Source of the DNA: Phytopseudomonas flavescens
Lineage (GTDB): Bacteria > Pseudomonadota > Gammaproteobacteria > Pseudomonadales > Pseudomonadaceae
Direction: 5' to 3'
DNA length: 64,000 nt
NCBI RefSeq assembly: GCF_900100535.1
Contig: NZ_FNDG01000010.1
Coordinates: 1-64,000 of the forward strand
Both the position numbers and the translations under genes were made by a program. The notes below the pieces were generated by a model. It was not told the origin of the DNA. It searched no databases and saw only the letters and a list, made by a program, of their open reading frames with translations. Of this stretch, positions 19,105 to 27,750 are shown one piece after another. Positions within the stretch are counted from its first letter, which is position 1. The number at the start of each line of letters is the position of its first letter.

Positions 19105-19490
19105 TATTTCTCTGCTTCATTATTATTTATATCGTCGTAGCAAAGTGATGCAATTTGCCAGCGCCCGTGCAAAATAAGCCATAGCTCAAAAAACTTATAT
19201 TCGTTTACTAATTCATTGTCTCTCGTCACTGAGGCAGATCCCGAGATGGTAGCCCAACCTGTGTGCTCTTGAGTTTGCGTGGTCGTCTCATTAAAAACAG
19301 TATCAGCAATTGGCACTTTTCTTCTGTTTCTCTCAATCAGAGACAATTGCTCTTTTTTTGACATCACAATTGCGCCCCGTTTAACAAAAAAGAAGGGCGA
19401 CTCTACATGTGCTAGCCAATCCACGTCGCTTTTAAAATATGCATCAATCCATGCCTGCCTGACAACTTTAAGTGAAAAATTAGTCTTCAT
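19104..19490 (-). CDS. NTF2-like (SnoaL/DUF4440 type) small protein
   Basis: A 128-residue soluble protein with the pattern of the NTF2-like cone fold: an N-terminal helix with AWIDAYFKSDVDWLAHVESPFFFVKRG, then strands HTGWATISGSASV and KFFELWLILHGRWQIASLCYDD, where the terminal HGRWQIAS is typical of the fold. Members include SnoaL-like cyclases, ketosteroid-isomerase relatives and binding proteins, so its role here could be catalytic or scaffolding. It overlaps the preceding small gene by 11 bases and the next by a TAATGA junction, so translation is probably coupled. Confidence 0.7.
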   Translation of the reverse strand: MKTNFSLKVVRQAWIDAYFKSDVDWLAHVESPFFFVKRGAIVMSKKEQLSLIERNRRKVPIADTVFNETTTQTQEHTGWATISGSASVTRDNELVNEYKFFELWLILHGRWQIASLCYDDINNNEAEK

Positions 19491-19716
19491 ATTGTATTAG
19501 TACGTCTATTTGCTCAGAGATATCTTCCCATTTCCGCTCTAGTACGTCTCTGACCGCCATTAAGCCCTCATTGTATGCATGGACGCGTGCGAGTTTGTAT
19601 AATTTCTCACTAAAACCCAAGATTTCCATATTTCCAGCCGAAATATCTAATTCGCTTGATAGTAAGGTTTGTACCTCCGAGGAAAATTTAACTAGGTTAA
19701 ATTTCTCTGCATTCAT
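19480..19716 (-). CDS. Small hypothetical protein in the island operon
   Basis: A 78-residue acidic protein of unknown family starting MNAEKFNLVKFSSEV. The start at 19716 overlaps the upstream stop as ATGA and has GGAG 9 bases upstream; an in-frame ATG 15 bases earlier is possible. It is largely helical (ILGFSEKLYKLARVHAYNEG, VRDVLERKWEDISEQIDVLI). No cysteines, no signal peptide. A short helical protein between modifying enzymes could be a carrier, a substrate recognition protein or a second peptide substrate, but nothing in the sequence decides this. Confidence 0.65.
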   Translation of the reverse strand: MNAEKFNLVKFSSEVQTLLSSELDISAGNMEILGFSEKLYKLARVHAYNEGLMAVRDVLERKWEDISEQIDVLIQYED

Positions 19717-20597
19717 ATTGATTTGCTCCAATAATTAGGTAGTTTCAACTCGTGTTCTCCTATGTTTGCTTGTTCAAAAATTTTGCTAGTCAATAACTTG
19801 GCATCAAGGTTCTCAATGGCTTCAATAAGTCTCTGTTTTAGTTCGTTGCCGTCGTGTGCTTCTAAGCGACCACGAAAAAAACTATTAGCAGCTAGCTCAT
19901 TGGCTATTAACCGCATGACGTCCAATCTTCTAGTGAAATCCATGCCAATTGTTACATGCAATGACAGATCCGATAGCGTTTCCACATTGTGCCAATAACC
20001 CGATGGTAAATAAATACCTCCGCCGCTAGGTAGGATTTCTATTTTTAAAGGTTTTCCTCTTGGCGGTGGCAGGTGAAAGCTTTTGTCACCACGGTTTGGT
20101 GACTGATACGTGGGTTCATGGATGGTCCATTGTTTGGTCCCATATATCTGAATTGCTAAAATGTCATGGTCATCGAAGTGGCAGCTGAAGCCGCTTGAAC
20201 CCTTTGCTGATATATATAGATTTGCCCAGCTTCGACAACCGAGCATCTCGCTAATTTCTTTTACTAGAGTATTAACTGTAGGAAAAAATGCCTCGCATCG
20301 ATCAATTATTATCGTCCCGCCAAGTGCTAAATTTTTATACAATACCCCAGGAATGATTTTTGCTAATTTTTCTCCTCGATCAGAATACGCATACCGTAAA
20401 AATCCACTATAACTTTTGCTGTATTCATTCTCAGCGCATGCAATTCTTATTCTAGGATAGTCGAGTACTCCGCTAGATAGAAGGGTGTTGGTATTTTCCC
20501 AAGTTACCAGTTGATCTACCTCTATGTGATTAAACTTATACGGCTGACTATGTAAAGCGTCTACGATAAATTCATCAAGCTTTAACATTCTCAGCAT
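19713..20597 (-). CDS. JmjC/cupin-type Fe(II)/2-oxoglutarate oxygenase-like protein
   Basis: A 294-residue protein resembling the cupin-4/JmjC hydroxylases (ribosomal oxygenase YcfD relatives). The metal-binding H-x-D is seen as CHFDDHDILAIQIYGTKQW (His 140, Asp 142), followed by a double-stranded beta-helix ending in YLPSGYWHNVETLSD, where His 203 is the third ligand. Members hydroxylate amino-acid side chains of proteins and peptides. Here it sits directly after an ABC exporter gene, overlapping its end by 23 bases. An alternative ATG at 20588 has a better-spaced GGGA. A role in modifying the Cys-rich-tailed protein encoded first in the operon is inferred from position. Confidence 0.8.
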   Translation of the reverse strand: MLRMLKLDEFIVDALHSQPYKFNHIEVDQLVTWENTNTLLSSGVLDYPRIRIACAENEYSKSYSGFLRYAYSDRGEKLAKIIPGVLYKNLALGGTIIIDRCEAFFPTVNTLVKEISEMLGCRSWANLYISAKGSSGFSCHFDDHDILAIQIYGTKQWTIHEPTYQSPNRGDKSFHLPPPRGKPLKIEILPSGGGIYLPSGYWHNVETLSDLSLHVTIGMDFTRRLDVMRLIANELAANSFFRGRLEAHDGNELKQRLIEAIENLDAKLLTSKIFEQANIGEHELKLPNYWSKSI

Positions 20598-22242
20598 TTC
20601 CCTTTATCAAGATCAGTCCGTTTTCTTCGCGCATGGTGTGCTCATTTATTATGGGCTGTTTTCCGAATAAGTCAGTTGGGCGTTGGTGCATTATCACAAG
20701 TATGCATAGTGAGCGAGCTAAGCTTGAAATGATAAAAGCAAGTTCTAGAGCGGTTTCTTCATCGAGTCCTGCAAACGGTTCGTCAAGTATCAATAATTCA
20801 CATTTTTGTAATAAGCCACGAGCTATGACTAGGCGTTGTCTTTCTCCCCCAGATAAAAGCCCTCCTTTTTCTCCTACTACATAGTCAATATTGCTAGCGA
20901 GCTTTTCTAGGCCAACGCTCAATAGCGTGTTTCTTATTTCATTATCGCTAGCATCACTCTTCCCATATCTTAGATTTTTAATCACGGACTCATTAAATAT
21001 GATGGTGTCTTGAGATACGTAGCCTATCTTTTCAAGGAGTATGTTGGTTTTTATATTGCTTATGTCTATGGAGTTTAAGTAAGCTTGTTTTTCTTGAGTT
21101 TTTATTTCTCCTCTTATGGTGCGGGCAAGTGAGCTTTTACCTATTCCACTTGATCCTCGCAAGATATTTATCTCACCTTTGTTAATCAGTAACTCTCCTG
21201 TTATCGAGGGGGAGGTCACTGGGTTTGAATTGGGTAACTCAAGCTTAGTAAATGAAAATTTATGACTGTTGCCGCTGATATTGTATTTATCATCACCCAG
21301 GTTTTTGTCAATCCGTGGGGTTAGAGCTTCCGATACTCTGGCAAAGTCTATACCAGCGCGCAGAATATTTCGGTAATTAAAGCCAAGAGTATTTATTTGA
21401 GCAATTATTTGTGCAAGGCTAGTGGCCAGCATCACAACTATGCCTATAGATATTGCAGTTTCATTGTAATAAAAAAATAACAAGAAATAAGATGCCGCGG
21501 AGCACATTACGGCAGAGAGAGCGCTATCCATAAAAAGTTTTTTTGAATTCAGATTCTTCTTGTATTCTAAATCGTGCAATAAACTTTTATGTTGCTCGAT
21601 TCTATTTGTCCGTACATTAGGAGAAATAACTCCAGTATTAATGAAGCTGTCATGCATGAAAGCGGCACACTGTCCGTCCGAATGGGCAATGTCCTTCATT
21701 ATAGGCATTCTTTTTTTTGTTACATAAATAATGAAGTATGCATAAGTTCCAGCGAAAGCTAATAATGCTAAGCTGGCGCTGAAGTTTATGAATATCGCGG
21801 CCAAGACTGCAATGGATATTATTTCCAAGGCGATAGTCAACACAGATCTTATTGTGCCGTTCAAAAGCATTCTTACAGAATTTACTGCCTCCTGAAGTTT
21901 TTTTTGTAGCTCTCCAGAATTTTTGGCTTTGGATTCACTATGTTCTAGATCTACGACATATCCATACCATATATTCCTGATCTCATTTTCTATCTTGTTT
22001 GCGAGCATGCTCGCGACTAGAGTGCCGCCGCCTCCAGCGAGAGGTAGTAAAAATCTTTGTAGGGTAAAAAGCAGCACAAAAGTTACTAGTGCGCTTGGGT
22101 CATTGTTCTGCAAGCCATCTGCCAGCCACTTTAAAATCACACCAAAAGAAGTGTTTATAATGGCTGCTAAGCATGCAAGTATGAATATTCCTATTACATA
22201 GAATTTATATTTTTTTATAAGTGTGTGTAGATAATTTGACAT
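20575..22242 (-). CDS. ABC exporter (fused permease and ATPase)
   Basis: A 555-residue half-transporter. The N-terminal half has about six membrane segments (FYVIGIFILACLAAIINTSF; ALEIISIAVLAAIFI; ALLAFAGTYAYFIIYV and others). The ATPase half has Walker A GSSGIGKSS, Q-loop VSQDTIIF, signature LSGGERQR, Walker B LLILDEP and H-loop IMHQRP. All key motifs are present, so it should work as a homodimer. No N-terminal C39 peptidase domain is present, so leader removal would need another protease. The small size and the neighbours suggest export of a modified peptide or small molecule. It follows a strong hairpin after the gene for the Cys-tailed protein. Confidence 0.9.
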   Translation of the reverse strand: MSNYLHTLIKKYKFYVIGIFILACLAAIINTSFGVILKWLADGLQNNDPSALVTFVLLFTLQRFLLPLAGGGGTLVASMLANKIENEIRNIWYGYVVDLEHSESKAKNSGELQKKLQEAVNSVRMLLNGTIRSVLTIALEIISIAVLAAIFINFSASLALLAFAGTYAYFIIYVTKKRMPIMKDIAHSDGQCAAFMHDSFINTGVISPNVRTNRIEQHKSLLHDLEYKKNLNSKKLFMDSALSAVMCSAASYFLLFFYYNETAISIGIVVMLATSLAQIIAQINTLGFNYRNILRAGIDFARVSEALTPRIDKNLGDDKYNISGNSHKFSFTKLELPNSNPVTSPSITGELLINKGEINILRGSSGIGKSSLARTIRGEIKTQEKQAYLNSIDISNIKTNILLEKIGYVSQDTIIFNESVIKNLRYGKSDASDNEIRNTLLSVGLEKLASNIDYVVGEKGGLLSGGERQRLVIARGLLQKCELLILDEPFAGLDEETALELAFIISSLARSLCILVIMHQRPTDLFGKQPIINEHTMREENGLILIKGNAENVKA

Positions 22243-22278
22243 GTCAGTCTTTGCGTTCCTTGATTGTTAGCTAGCAAA

Positions 22279-22312
22279 CAGTCCCAGTCAGCGCAGCGCA
22301 TAACTGGGGCTG
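22279..22312 (-). other. Strong hairpin between the Cys-tailed gene and the exporter gene
   Basis: CAGTCCCAGT (22279-22288) pairs in all ten positions (one G-T) with ACTGGGGCTG (22303-22312) around a 14-base loop. It lies 22 bases after the stop of the first island gene. No T-tract follows. Such hairpins often stabilise the upstream mRNA or partially terminate, so that a substrate gene is expressed more than the genes behind it. Confidence 0.65.
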
Positions 22313-22333
22313 ACTCTCCGATATAGTAATTAA

Positions 22334-23026
22334 TTAGCTATATAGGCTTCCAGAGTTGCAGCTACAATAAACGCCGCAGCCATGCCCACCACAGAACATT
22401 GATTGAGATTGGTGACGCAAGATTCCCTGAATAAGCTCTTTTGCGTCACTTTTTTTAACTGTCTCTAAATCAATTGGTGACCCAAGGCGATCAAGATCTC
22501 CATGGTAAATTGATCGTTGAAGCATGTTCATTCTCTCGGGCGAGTACCTATGGCTATAATCTACATACCATTTCTTCACGGTTTCAGTGCCGAATACTTC
22601 TTGGATAGTCTCGAGTTGTCTTTGAAGACGTCGTGATTTGTATTCATTTAAAGTCTCTCCTTTTGATGAAAGCTCTTTAATTTTTTGCGTCAAGTGCTCT
22701 GTACAAAAGGGGATATGGTGAAGCATTTTTCCAAAGAAACTCTTGCAAAAATTTTCGTAATCTAGGGTGAACATGATGAAGTGATGCCACATTTTATCAA
22801 TCATCAATATAGGTTCATCTATTTCGAATTCTATGCAATTTTTTTGAGCAAGTGCCGATATGTAAAGGAATTTTTTCATTTCCTCGAAGATTTCTTTAGC
22901 CTCTTGTGTATCAACATCCCATTCATCTTTGAATTTTCCTATAACCCCACTGTGCTCGTATTTTTCCAGCTCCGTCGGATACGTGAAGTCTTGTCCTTTA
23001 AGATCCATCTTTAAGCTAGTATTCAT
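22334..23026 (-). CDS. GRDP-like protein with Cys/Gly/Ser-rich C-terminal tail (possible modified-peptide precursor)
   Basis: A 230-residue protein. The body carries IDKMWHHFIMFTLDYENF and FFGKMLHHIPFC, resembling the WH...H core of bacterial 'glycine-rich domain-containing protein' (GRDP/DUF1399-like) families. It ends in a distinct tail MFCGGHGCGVYCSCNSGSLYS, with four cysteines in about 12 residues plus Gly, His, Ser and Tyr. A helical region (about 170-205) precedes the tail. AAAGGGAC upstream supports the start. It is first in the operon, separated from the exporter by a hairpin, which is the usual place for a substrate gene. The tail could instead bind metal. Function is not established. 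Confidence 0.7.
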   Translation of the reverse strand: MNTSLKMDLKGQDFTYPTELEKYEHSGVIGKFKDEWDVDTQEAKEIFEEMKKFLYISALAQKNCIEFEIDEPILMIDKMWHHFIMFTLDYENFCKSFFGKMLHHIPFCTEHLTQKIKELSSKGETLNEYKSRRLQRQLETIQEVFGTETVKKWYVDYSHRYSPERMNMLQRSIYHGDLDRLGSPIDLETVKKSDAKELIQGILRHQSQSMFCGGHGCGVYCSCNSGSLYS

Positions 23027-23225
23027 AGCATGTCCCTTTAGATTTATATTGACCTGATCGCTAAAGATATAGCATATAGGCCAGTCTGAATGTACTGATG
23101 TTAAGCTTGAGCGCTAACTCAGCCCGACTAGGATATTTCTCTTGAATAGGATTTTTCCTCATTTTTTGTAACGGTGCATTTCTTGGGCGGCCTTTTACTC
23201 AGAGCAAGTCCCAGCCATGGCGGCC
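23027..23225 (-). promoter_or_regulatory. Upstream region of the island operon
   Basis: About 200 AT-rich bases between the first operon gene and the IS30 remnant. On the minus strand TATGCTATA (about 23066-23075) is a fair -10 element upstream of the AAAGGGAC ribosome site. No clear -35 or operator was recognised. This is a candidate promoter only. Confidence 0.35.
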
Positions 23226-24323
23226 GCGGAAACTGAGTGCAACACCTGACCTTTCCGGTAAGGTGCGGCCGCATGAAATATCACGAATTCAGCATTGAAG
23301 AACGCGCCACGATCCAGGTGAGTCGGCTGCATGGCATGAGCCAGCGAGCCATTGCCAAAGCGCTGGGTCGCAATTGCTCCACGATCAGTCGTGAGTTGCG
23401 GCGTAATACGGGCGACAACGGCATCTATCATGCGCCTACGGCCCAGGGGCATATGCGCCAACGGCGTGTGGTATGCCGGCCTCCGAAGAAGCTGGTACCG
23501 GGCGCCGAGCTGTTTGAGTTGATCGTGCAGTTGCTGCGCGAGTACTTTTCTCCCTAACAGATTGCCGGCAAGCTGCGCAGCATGAATATTCCCAGCTTTG
23601 AAGATGCTTACGTTTGCCGCGAGACGATCTACAGCGCGGTGTATGCCTTGCCGGTGGACGAGCCGCACAAGGAACTGATCGCTTGCCTGCGGCAAGGTAA
23701 AAGTACGCGTAGACCGCGCACAGGTGCTGTCGATCGGCGTAACCAGATACCGGACATGATCAGCATCCAAGTCCGCCCGCCGGAGATCGAGGATCGCCTG
23801 ATGCCTGGTCATTGGGAGGGTGACTTGATCAAAGGTAAGGCCAACGCCTCGTCGGTTGGTACGCTGGTCGAGCGCACCAGCGGCTATGTGATGCTTATCA
23901 AAATGAACGATGCCACGGCCACATCCGCGGTGGAAGGCTCAGCGCAGCGCTCAATCGCATGCCGCTGCCCGTGCGCAAAAGCATGACCTATGACCAAGGC
24001 CGGGAGATGACCCGACATGCTGAAATCACCCAGAAAACGGGGGTGGCGATCTACTTTTACGACCCTCACAGCCCCTGGCAGCGCCGGCAGTAACGAGAAC
24101 ATCAACGGCCTGATCCGCCAGTTCTTACCCAAAGGCAGGGACTTGTCGGGGTACAGCCAAGAGCAGCTGGATAGGTTTGCGTACTTGCTGAACATCCGCC
24201 CGCGTAAACGCTTCGACTGGAAGTGCCCTATTGAAGTCATGACACAGGTAATGGAAAAGATTACGGCAGTGAAACATGATGCGCCTGCGTCAATTCAATA
24301 ACCGTATTGCACTCAGCTCCCGC
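23226..24323 (+). mobile_element. Decayed IS30-family insertion sequence
   Basis: About 1.1 kb bounded by imperfect inverted ends: GGAAACTGAGTGCAACA at 23228-23244 and, reverse-complemented, GGGAGCTGAGTGCAATA at about 24304-24320 (14 of 17 match). It encloses one transposase reading frame of the IS30 family. Size and ends fit IS30-type elements such as those reported in Pseudomonas. No convincing target duplication was seen. The transposase is broken, so it cannot move itself. Confidence 0.8.
23273..24301 (+). pseudogene. IS30-family transposase, broken by a stop and two frameshifts
   Basis: The start MKYHEFSIEERATIQ with the helix-turn-helix MSQRAIAKALGRNCSTISRE is typical of IS30 transposases. 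The frame is broken by an in-frame TAA at about 23556 (FSP-stop-QIAGKL, probably a CAA to TAA change). A one-base loss near 23940 and a one-base gain near 24090 break it further. Read through these, the DDE catalytic residues are all present: HWEGDLIKG, TYDQGREMT and NENINGLIRQFLPKG. Three lesions make simple sequencing error unlikely. The C-terminus is complete. Confidence 0.88.
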
Positions 24324-24383
24324 ATCCGCTCATCACACAAGTTTTTATATATAAAAAAGACTTATATATGCCACAACTTGAAA

Positions 24384-25591
24384 GGCATGACGGGCGGCGT
24401 GGATAGCATGCTGCGCGAGGTGCTGAGTGAGGTGGTTGGGATTTGGCGACGGCAAGGCGCCGAGCGCCAGTGGCTGGCGGCGACGCTGGATCTGCCCGGC
24501 CTGCGTTATGCGGTTTCGCCCGACGCCTCGACGACTGGTTGAGCAGCCGCGGCGCCCAGCGTCTCGGCGAGCGTATCGAGGTGGACGGCGATGACGAGCA
24601 GGCGCTGCTCGGTTGGCAGCGGCAACTGGCCGAGTTGACCGGGGTGCAGCCGCTACCCGTGCAACAGGTGCCCTTCGATGGCTGGACGCTGCACGAGCGT
24701 ACCTGCCTCAACCCCCTCGGCCAGGGCCAGAGCACCTGGCTGATCGGCCTGCAGCCGCCGCCCGCTACCACCTGGGAGGCGGGGGATATCCTGGAGATTC
24801 TGCCGCGCAACGGCCAGGCCCAGGTTGCCCGCTGGCTGCACGAACATGGTTTGCAGGCGCTGGAGTCGGTGCTCGTCGAGTCATCCGGCCATACCCTGGG
24901 CGAGGCACTGAGCGCCCGCCAACTGCCGTGCAGCGCCAGCCACCTGGTCGGCCTGCACGCCCAGGCGCTGCTCGAGGCGCTGGTGCCGCTGCCGAGCCGC
25001 GAATACTCCATCGCCTCCTTGCCCGAGGACGGCAAGCTGGAGCTGATCGTGCGTCAGCAACGGCTGGCCACGGGTGAGCTGGGAGTCGGTTCCGGCTGGT
25101 TGACCGAGCACCTGCCCCTGGCCGGACACCTGCTGGCGCGGATACGGCGCAACAGCAATTTCCATGTGCCGGTGGATGACCGGCCGCTGATCCTGATCGG
25201 CAACGGCACCGGCCTGGCCGGCCTGCGCAGCCTGCTCAAGGCACGTATCGGCGCCGGGCACGCGCGTAACTGGCTGCTGTTCGGCGAGCGCAATGCCGAA
25301 CACGATTTCTACTGCGCTGCCGAGCTGCAGGGCTGGTCGGACGACGGCCTCCTGCAGCGCCTCGACCTGGCGTTCTCGCGGGATCAGGCACAGCCCGTGT
25401 ACGTGCAGGACCGTCTGCGTGAAGCAGCTGAGGAGCTACGTGCGTGGATCGCCGATGGCGCTGCCGTCTATGTGTGCGGCAGCCTGCAGGGCATGGCGGC
25501 GGGGGTGGATCAGGTGTTGCGTGAGGTGCTGGGCGAGGCGGTGGTCGAGGAGCTAGTGGAGCAGGGACGGTATCGGCGGGATGTGTACTGA
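24384..25591 (+). pseudogene. 5'-truncated and rearranged PepSY/flavodoxin/CysJ-like oxidoreductase gene
   Basis: From about 24500 the frame encodes the end of a flavodoxin domain (GFARRLDDWLSSRGAQRLGE) and a complete FAD/NADPH reductase region (REYSIASLP, LILIGNGTGLAGLRSLL, LLFGERNAEHDFYC, VYVCGSLQGMAAGVDQVLRE). It resembles the C-terminal half of the large sulfite-reductase-like oxidoreductase next to dpp genes in Pseudomonas (PA4513 type, recalled). The N-terminal PepSY membrane part is missing. The 5' end is scrambled: GMTGGVDSMLREVLSEVV (24384 on) copies this gene's own C-terminus, then runs into a flavodoxin core (FGDGKAPSA) with a frameshift and a small deletion after GLRYAV. A TTG at 24443 could start a 382-residue remnant, but activity is unlikely. 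Confidence 0.8.
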
Positions 25592-25740
25592 GGGCTTGCT
25601 CTGTATTTATGGGCAAGTGCTGAAGTGGGTGTGGTCTGTGCGCTAATCGCGGGCATGGACTAGGCGTCCCCACCCGCTCTCACCGTTGAGCTGACCTTCT
25701 GACCGGCTGCTGTATTCGTCACTCTGGCTGCCTGAGTTGC

Positions 25741-25765
25741 CGGGCGCAGCGTGCTGCTGCGCCCG
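25741..25765 (-). terminator. Hairpin after dppF
   Basis: CGGGCGCAGC pairs exactly with GCTGCGCCCG around a 5-base loop, starting 8 bases after the dppF stop. No T-tract follows, so it may be a weak or Rho-assisted terminator serving the convergent genes on either side. Confidence 0.55.
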
Positions 25766-25773
25766 ACGTGCGG

Positions 25774-26742
25774 TCAGAGAAACTGCTCGGCGTGATGGCA
25801 GGCCACTTCGCGGCCATCGAGCGGGCGCAGTAGTGGAAGTTCGATCTGGCAGCGTTCGGTAGCGTAGGGGCAGCGCTTGTGGAAGGCACAACCCGATGGC
25901 GGGTTCAGCGGATTGGGCAGTTCGCCGACGATCTTGATCTTCGGCGTGTCCGGGTTCGGGTGGATGGTCGGCGTGGCCGACAACAGCGCCTTGGTGTACG
26001 GATGCAGCGGGCGCTCGTAGAGGCGCTCGCTGGGGCCGATCTCCGCCGGGCGGCCGAGGTACATGACCAGCACGTCGTCGGCGACGTGGCGCACCACCGA
26101 GAGGTTGTGGGAAATGAACACGTAGCCGGTCCTGAATTCTTCCTGCAGGTCCATGAACAGGTTGAGCACCTGGGCCTGGATCGACACGTCCAGCGCCGAG
26201 GTCGGCTCATCGGCCACCAGCACCTTGGGGGTGAGCATCATGGCGCGGGCCAGGGCGATACGCTGGCGCTGGCCGCCGGAGAACATGTGCGGGTAGCGCT
26301 GGTAATGCTCGGGGCGCAGGCCGACCTGGCTCATCATCGCCTGCACCCTGTCGCGACGCTCCAGGCGTGACAGGCCGGTGTTGATGAGCAGCGGCTCCGC
26401 CAGCTGGTCGCCGATCTTCTGCCGTGGGTTGAGCGAGGCATAGGGGTTCTGGAAGACCATCTGCACGTCGCGGCGCAATTGCTTGCGGGTCTGCCGGCTG
26501 GCCCCGGCGACCTCCTGGCCGGCGATCTGCAGTGAACCCGAGGAGGGCTCCTCGATCAGCGTCAGGGCGCGGGCCAGGGTGGATTTGCCGCAGCCGGACT
26601 CACCGACCACGGCCAGGGTCTTGCCGGCTTGCAGTTCGAAGGACACGCCATTGAGCGCCTGCACCGTGGCACTGGGCTTGAACAGCCCCTGGGACACGGA
26701 ATAGTGGCGCGTCAGTTGGCGTGCGGTCAGGACGGTCGTCAT
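25774..26742 (-). CDS. dppF: Dipeptide ABC transporter ATP-binding protein DppF
   Basis: A 322-residue ATPase of the oligopeptide/dipeptide importer family. Walker A GESGCGKST, signature MFSGGQRQR, Walker B VLVADEPTSALD, and the C-terminal cysteine-containing oligopeptide-ATPase extension (PPSGCAFHKRCPYATERC), probably for an Fe-S cluster. Start at ATG 26742 overlaps the dppD stop as TGATG; a GTG one codon earlier is also possible. Last gene of the dpp operon, pairing with DppD to energise DppBC. Length is close to E. coli DppF (334). Confidence 0.93.
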   Translation of the reverse strand: MTTVLTARQLTRHYSVSQGLFKPSATVQALNGVSFELQAGKTLAVVGESGCGKSTLARALTLIEEPSSGSLQIAGQEVAGASRQTRKQLRRDVQMVFQNPYASLNPRQKIGDQLAEPLLINTGLSRLERRDRVQAMMSQVGLRPEHYQRYPHMFSGGQRQRIALARAMMLTPKVLVADEPTSALDVSIQAQVLNLFMDLQEEFRTGYVFISHNLSVVRHVADDVLVMYLGRPAEIGPSERLYERPLHPYTKALLSATPTIHPNPDTPKIKIVGELPNPLNPPSGCAFHKRCPYATERCQIELPLLRPLDGREVACHHAEQFL

Positions 26743-27716
26743 CACGCCACCTCGGCATTCAGGTTGAGCGGGAAATGGCAGCGCACCGCGCCACGCTCGT
26801 GGGCTTCAAGAGCCGGGCGGCGCTCATGGCAGCTCGGCTGCACGTAAGGGCAGCGCGGCGACAGCAGGCAGCCCTGCGGCCGGTCGTAACGGCCTGGCAC
26901 GATGCCGGGCAGGGTCGACAGGCGCTTGGCACCCAGGCTGTGTTCGGGGATCGCCTTGATCAGCGCTTCGCTGTACGGGTGGGTGGGCGCATCGAACAAA
27001 GCCGGCACCTGGCCCAGTTCCACGGCCTGGCCGGCGTACATCACGCAAACCCGATTGGCGGTTTCGGCGACCACGGCCAGATCGTGGGTGATCAGCACCA
27101 GGCCCATGTTCTGCTCGCGTTGCAGGTCGAGCAGCAGCGCCATGATCTGCGCCTGGATGGTCACGTCCAGGGCGGTGGTGGGTTCGTCGGCGATCAGCAG
27201 CTTGGGCTCGGCAGCGATCGCCATGGCGATCGCCACGCGCTGGCTCATGCCGCCGGACAGCTGGTGCGGGTAGGCGTCGAGGCGACTGGCCGCAGCGGGG
27301 ATTTCCACCCGTTCGAGCAATTGCAGGGCGCGCTGGCGAGCTGTCTTGCCCCTGAGGCCGAGGTGCTGGCGCAGCACTTCCTCGATCTGGAAGCCGACGG
27401 TGAAGCTGGGGTTGAGCGCCGTCATCGGGTCCTGGAAGATCATCGACAGGTCCTTGCCGACGATGTGCCGACGCTGGCGGCCCTTGAGGGTGAGCATGTC
27501 GCTGCCGTCGAAGAGCAGGCGATCGGCACGGACGATGCCCGGGGCGTCGATCAGGCCCATCAGCGCCATCATGGTCACCGACTTGCCGGAGCCGGACTCG
27601 CCGACGATGGCCAGCACCTCGCCCTTGTCGACGTTCAGGTCGAGGCCATCGACCACCGGCACGGCGCTGGCGTCGCCGAAGCGCACGCTCAGGTTGCGGA
27701 TTTCCAGTAGGCTCAT
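26742..27716 (-). CDS. dppD: Dipeptide ABC transporter ATP-binding protein DppD
   Basis: A 324-residue ATPase. Walker [10 protein letters not shown], signature LSGGMSQR, Walker [13 protein letters not shown], and the Cys-rich C-terminal extension ([18 protein letters not shown]). Start set at ATG 27716 because GGAGG lies 7 bases upstream and [14 protein letters not shown] is the usual beginning; the frame extends 60 bases further through a repeat element without support. It lies between dppC, with a repeat pair in the gap, and dppF, whose start overlaps its stop. Confidence 0.93.
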   Translation of the reverse strand: MSLLEIRNLSVRFGDASAVPVVDGLDLNVDKGEVLAIVGESGSGKSVTMMALMGLIDAPGIVRADRLLFDGSDMLTLKGRQRRHIVGKDLSMIFQDPMTALNPSFTVGFQIEEVLRQHLGLRGKTARQRALQLLERVEIPAAASRLDAYPHQLSGGMSQRVAIAMAIAAEPKLLIADEPTTALDVTIQAQIMALLLDLQREQNMGLVLITHDLAVVAETANRVCVMYAGQAVELGQVPALFDAPTHPYSEALIKAIPEHSLGAKRLSTLPGIVPGRYDRPQGCLLSPRCPYVQPSCHERRPALEAHERGAVRCHFPLNLNAEVA

Positions 27717-27750
27717 CGGGCGGCCTCCATCGGGTAGCGAGGTGCGGCCA

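Larger units (their letters stand above)
17470..24389. other. AT-rich acquired island
   Basis: Base composition drops sharply after 17470 and returns to GC-rich from about 24390. Codon use in the six minus-strand genes (frequent TTT, AAA, ATA, AGA) is unlike that of either flank. The right part carries a decayed IS30-family element, and the right edge breaks into the middle of a flavoprotein gene. No tRNA gene or clear attachment repeat marks either end, so the means of entry is unknown. The 165 bases at 17470-17634 are AT-rich and hold no gene that I can support. Confidence 0.8.

Noticed and set aside
23195..23812. A minus-strand open frame opposite the IS30 transposase
   Set aside because: Antisense to a recognisable, though broken, transposase.
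24342..24357. The 16-base AT palindrome TTTTTATATATAAAAA as an operator or origin
   Set aside because: It is a low-complexity AT run in debris between the IS remnant and a pseudogene; nothing else supports a function.
24443..25591. A complete flavoprotein oxidoreductase gene
   Set aside because: The N-terminal membrane and most of the flavodoxin domains are missing and the 5' end is rearranged, so it is listed as a pseudogene although the remaining frame is open.
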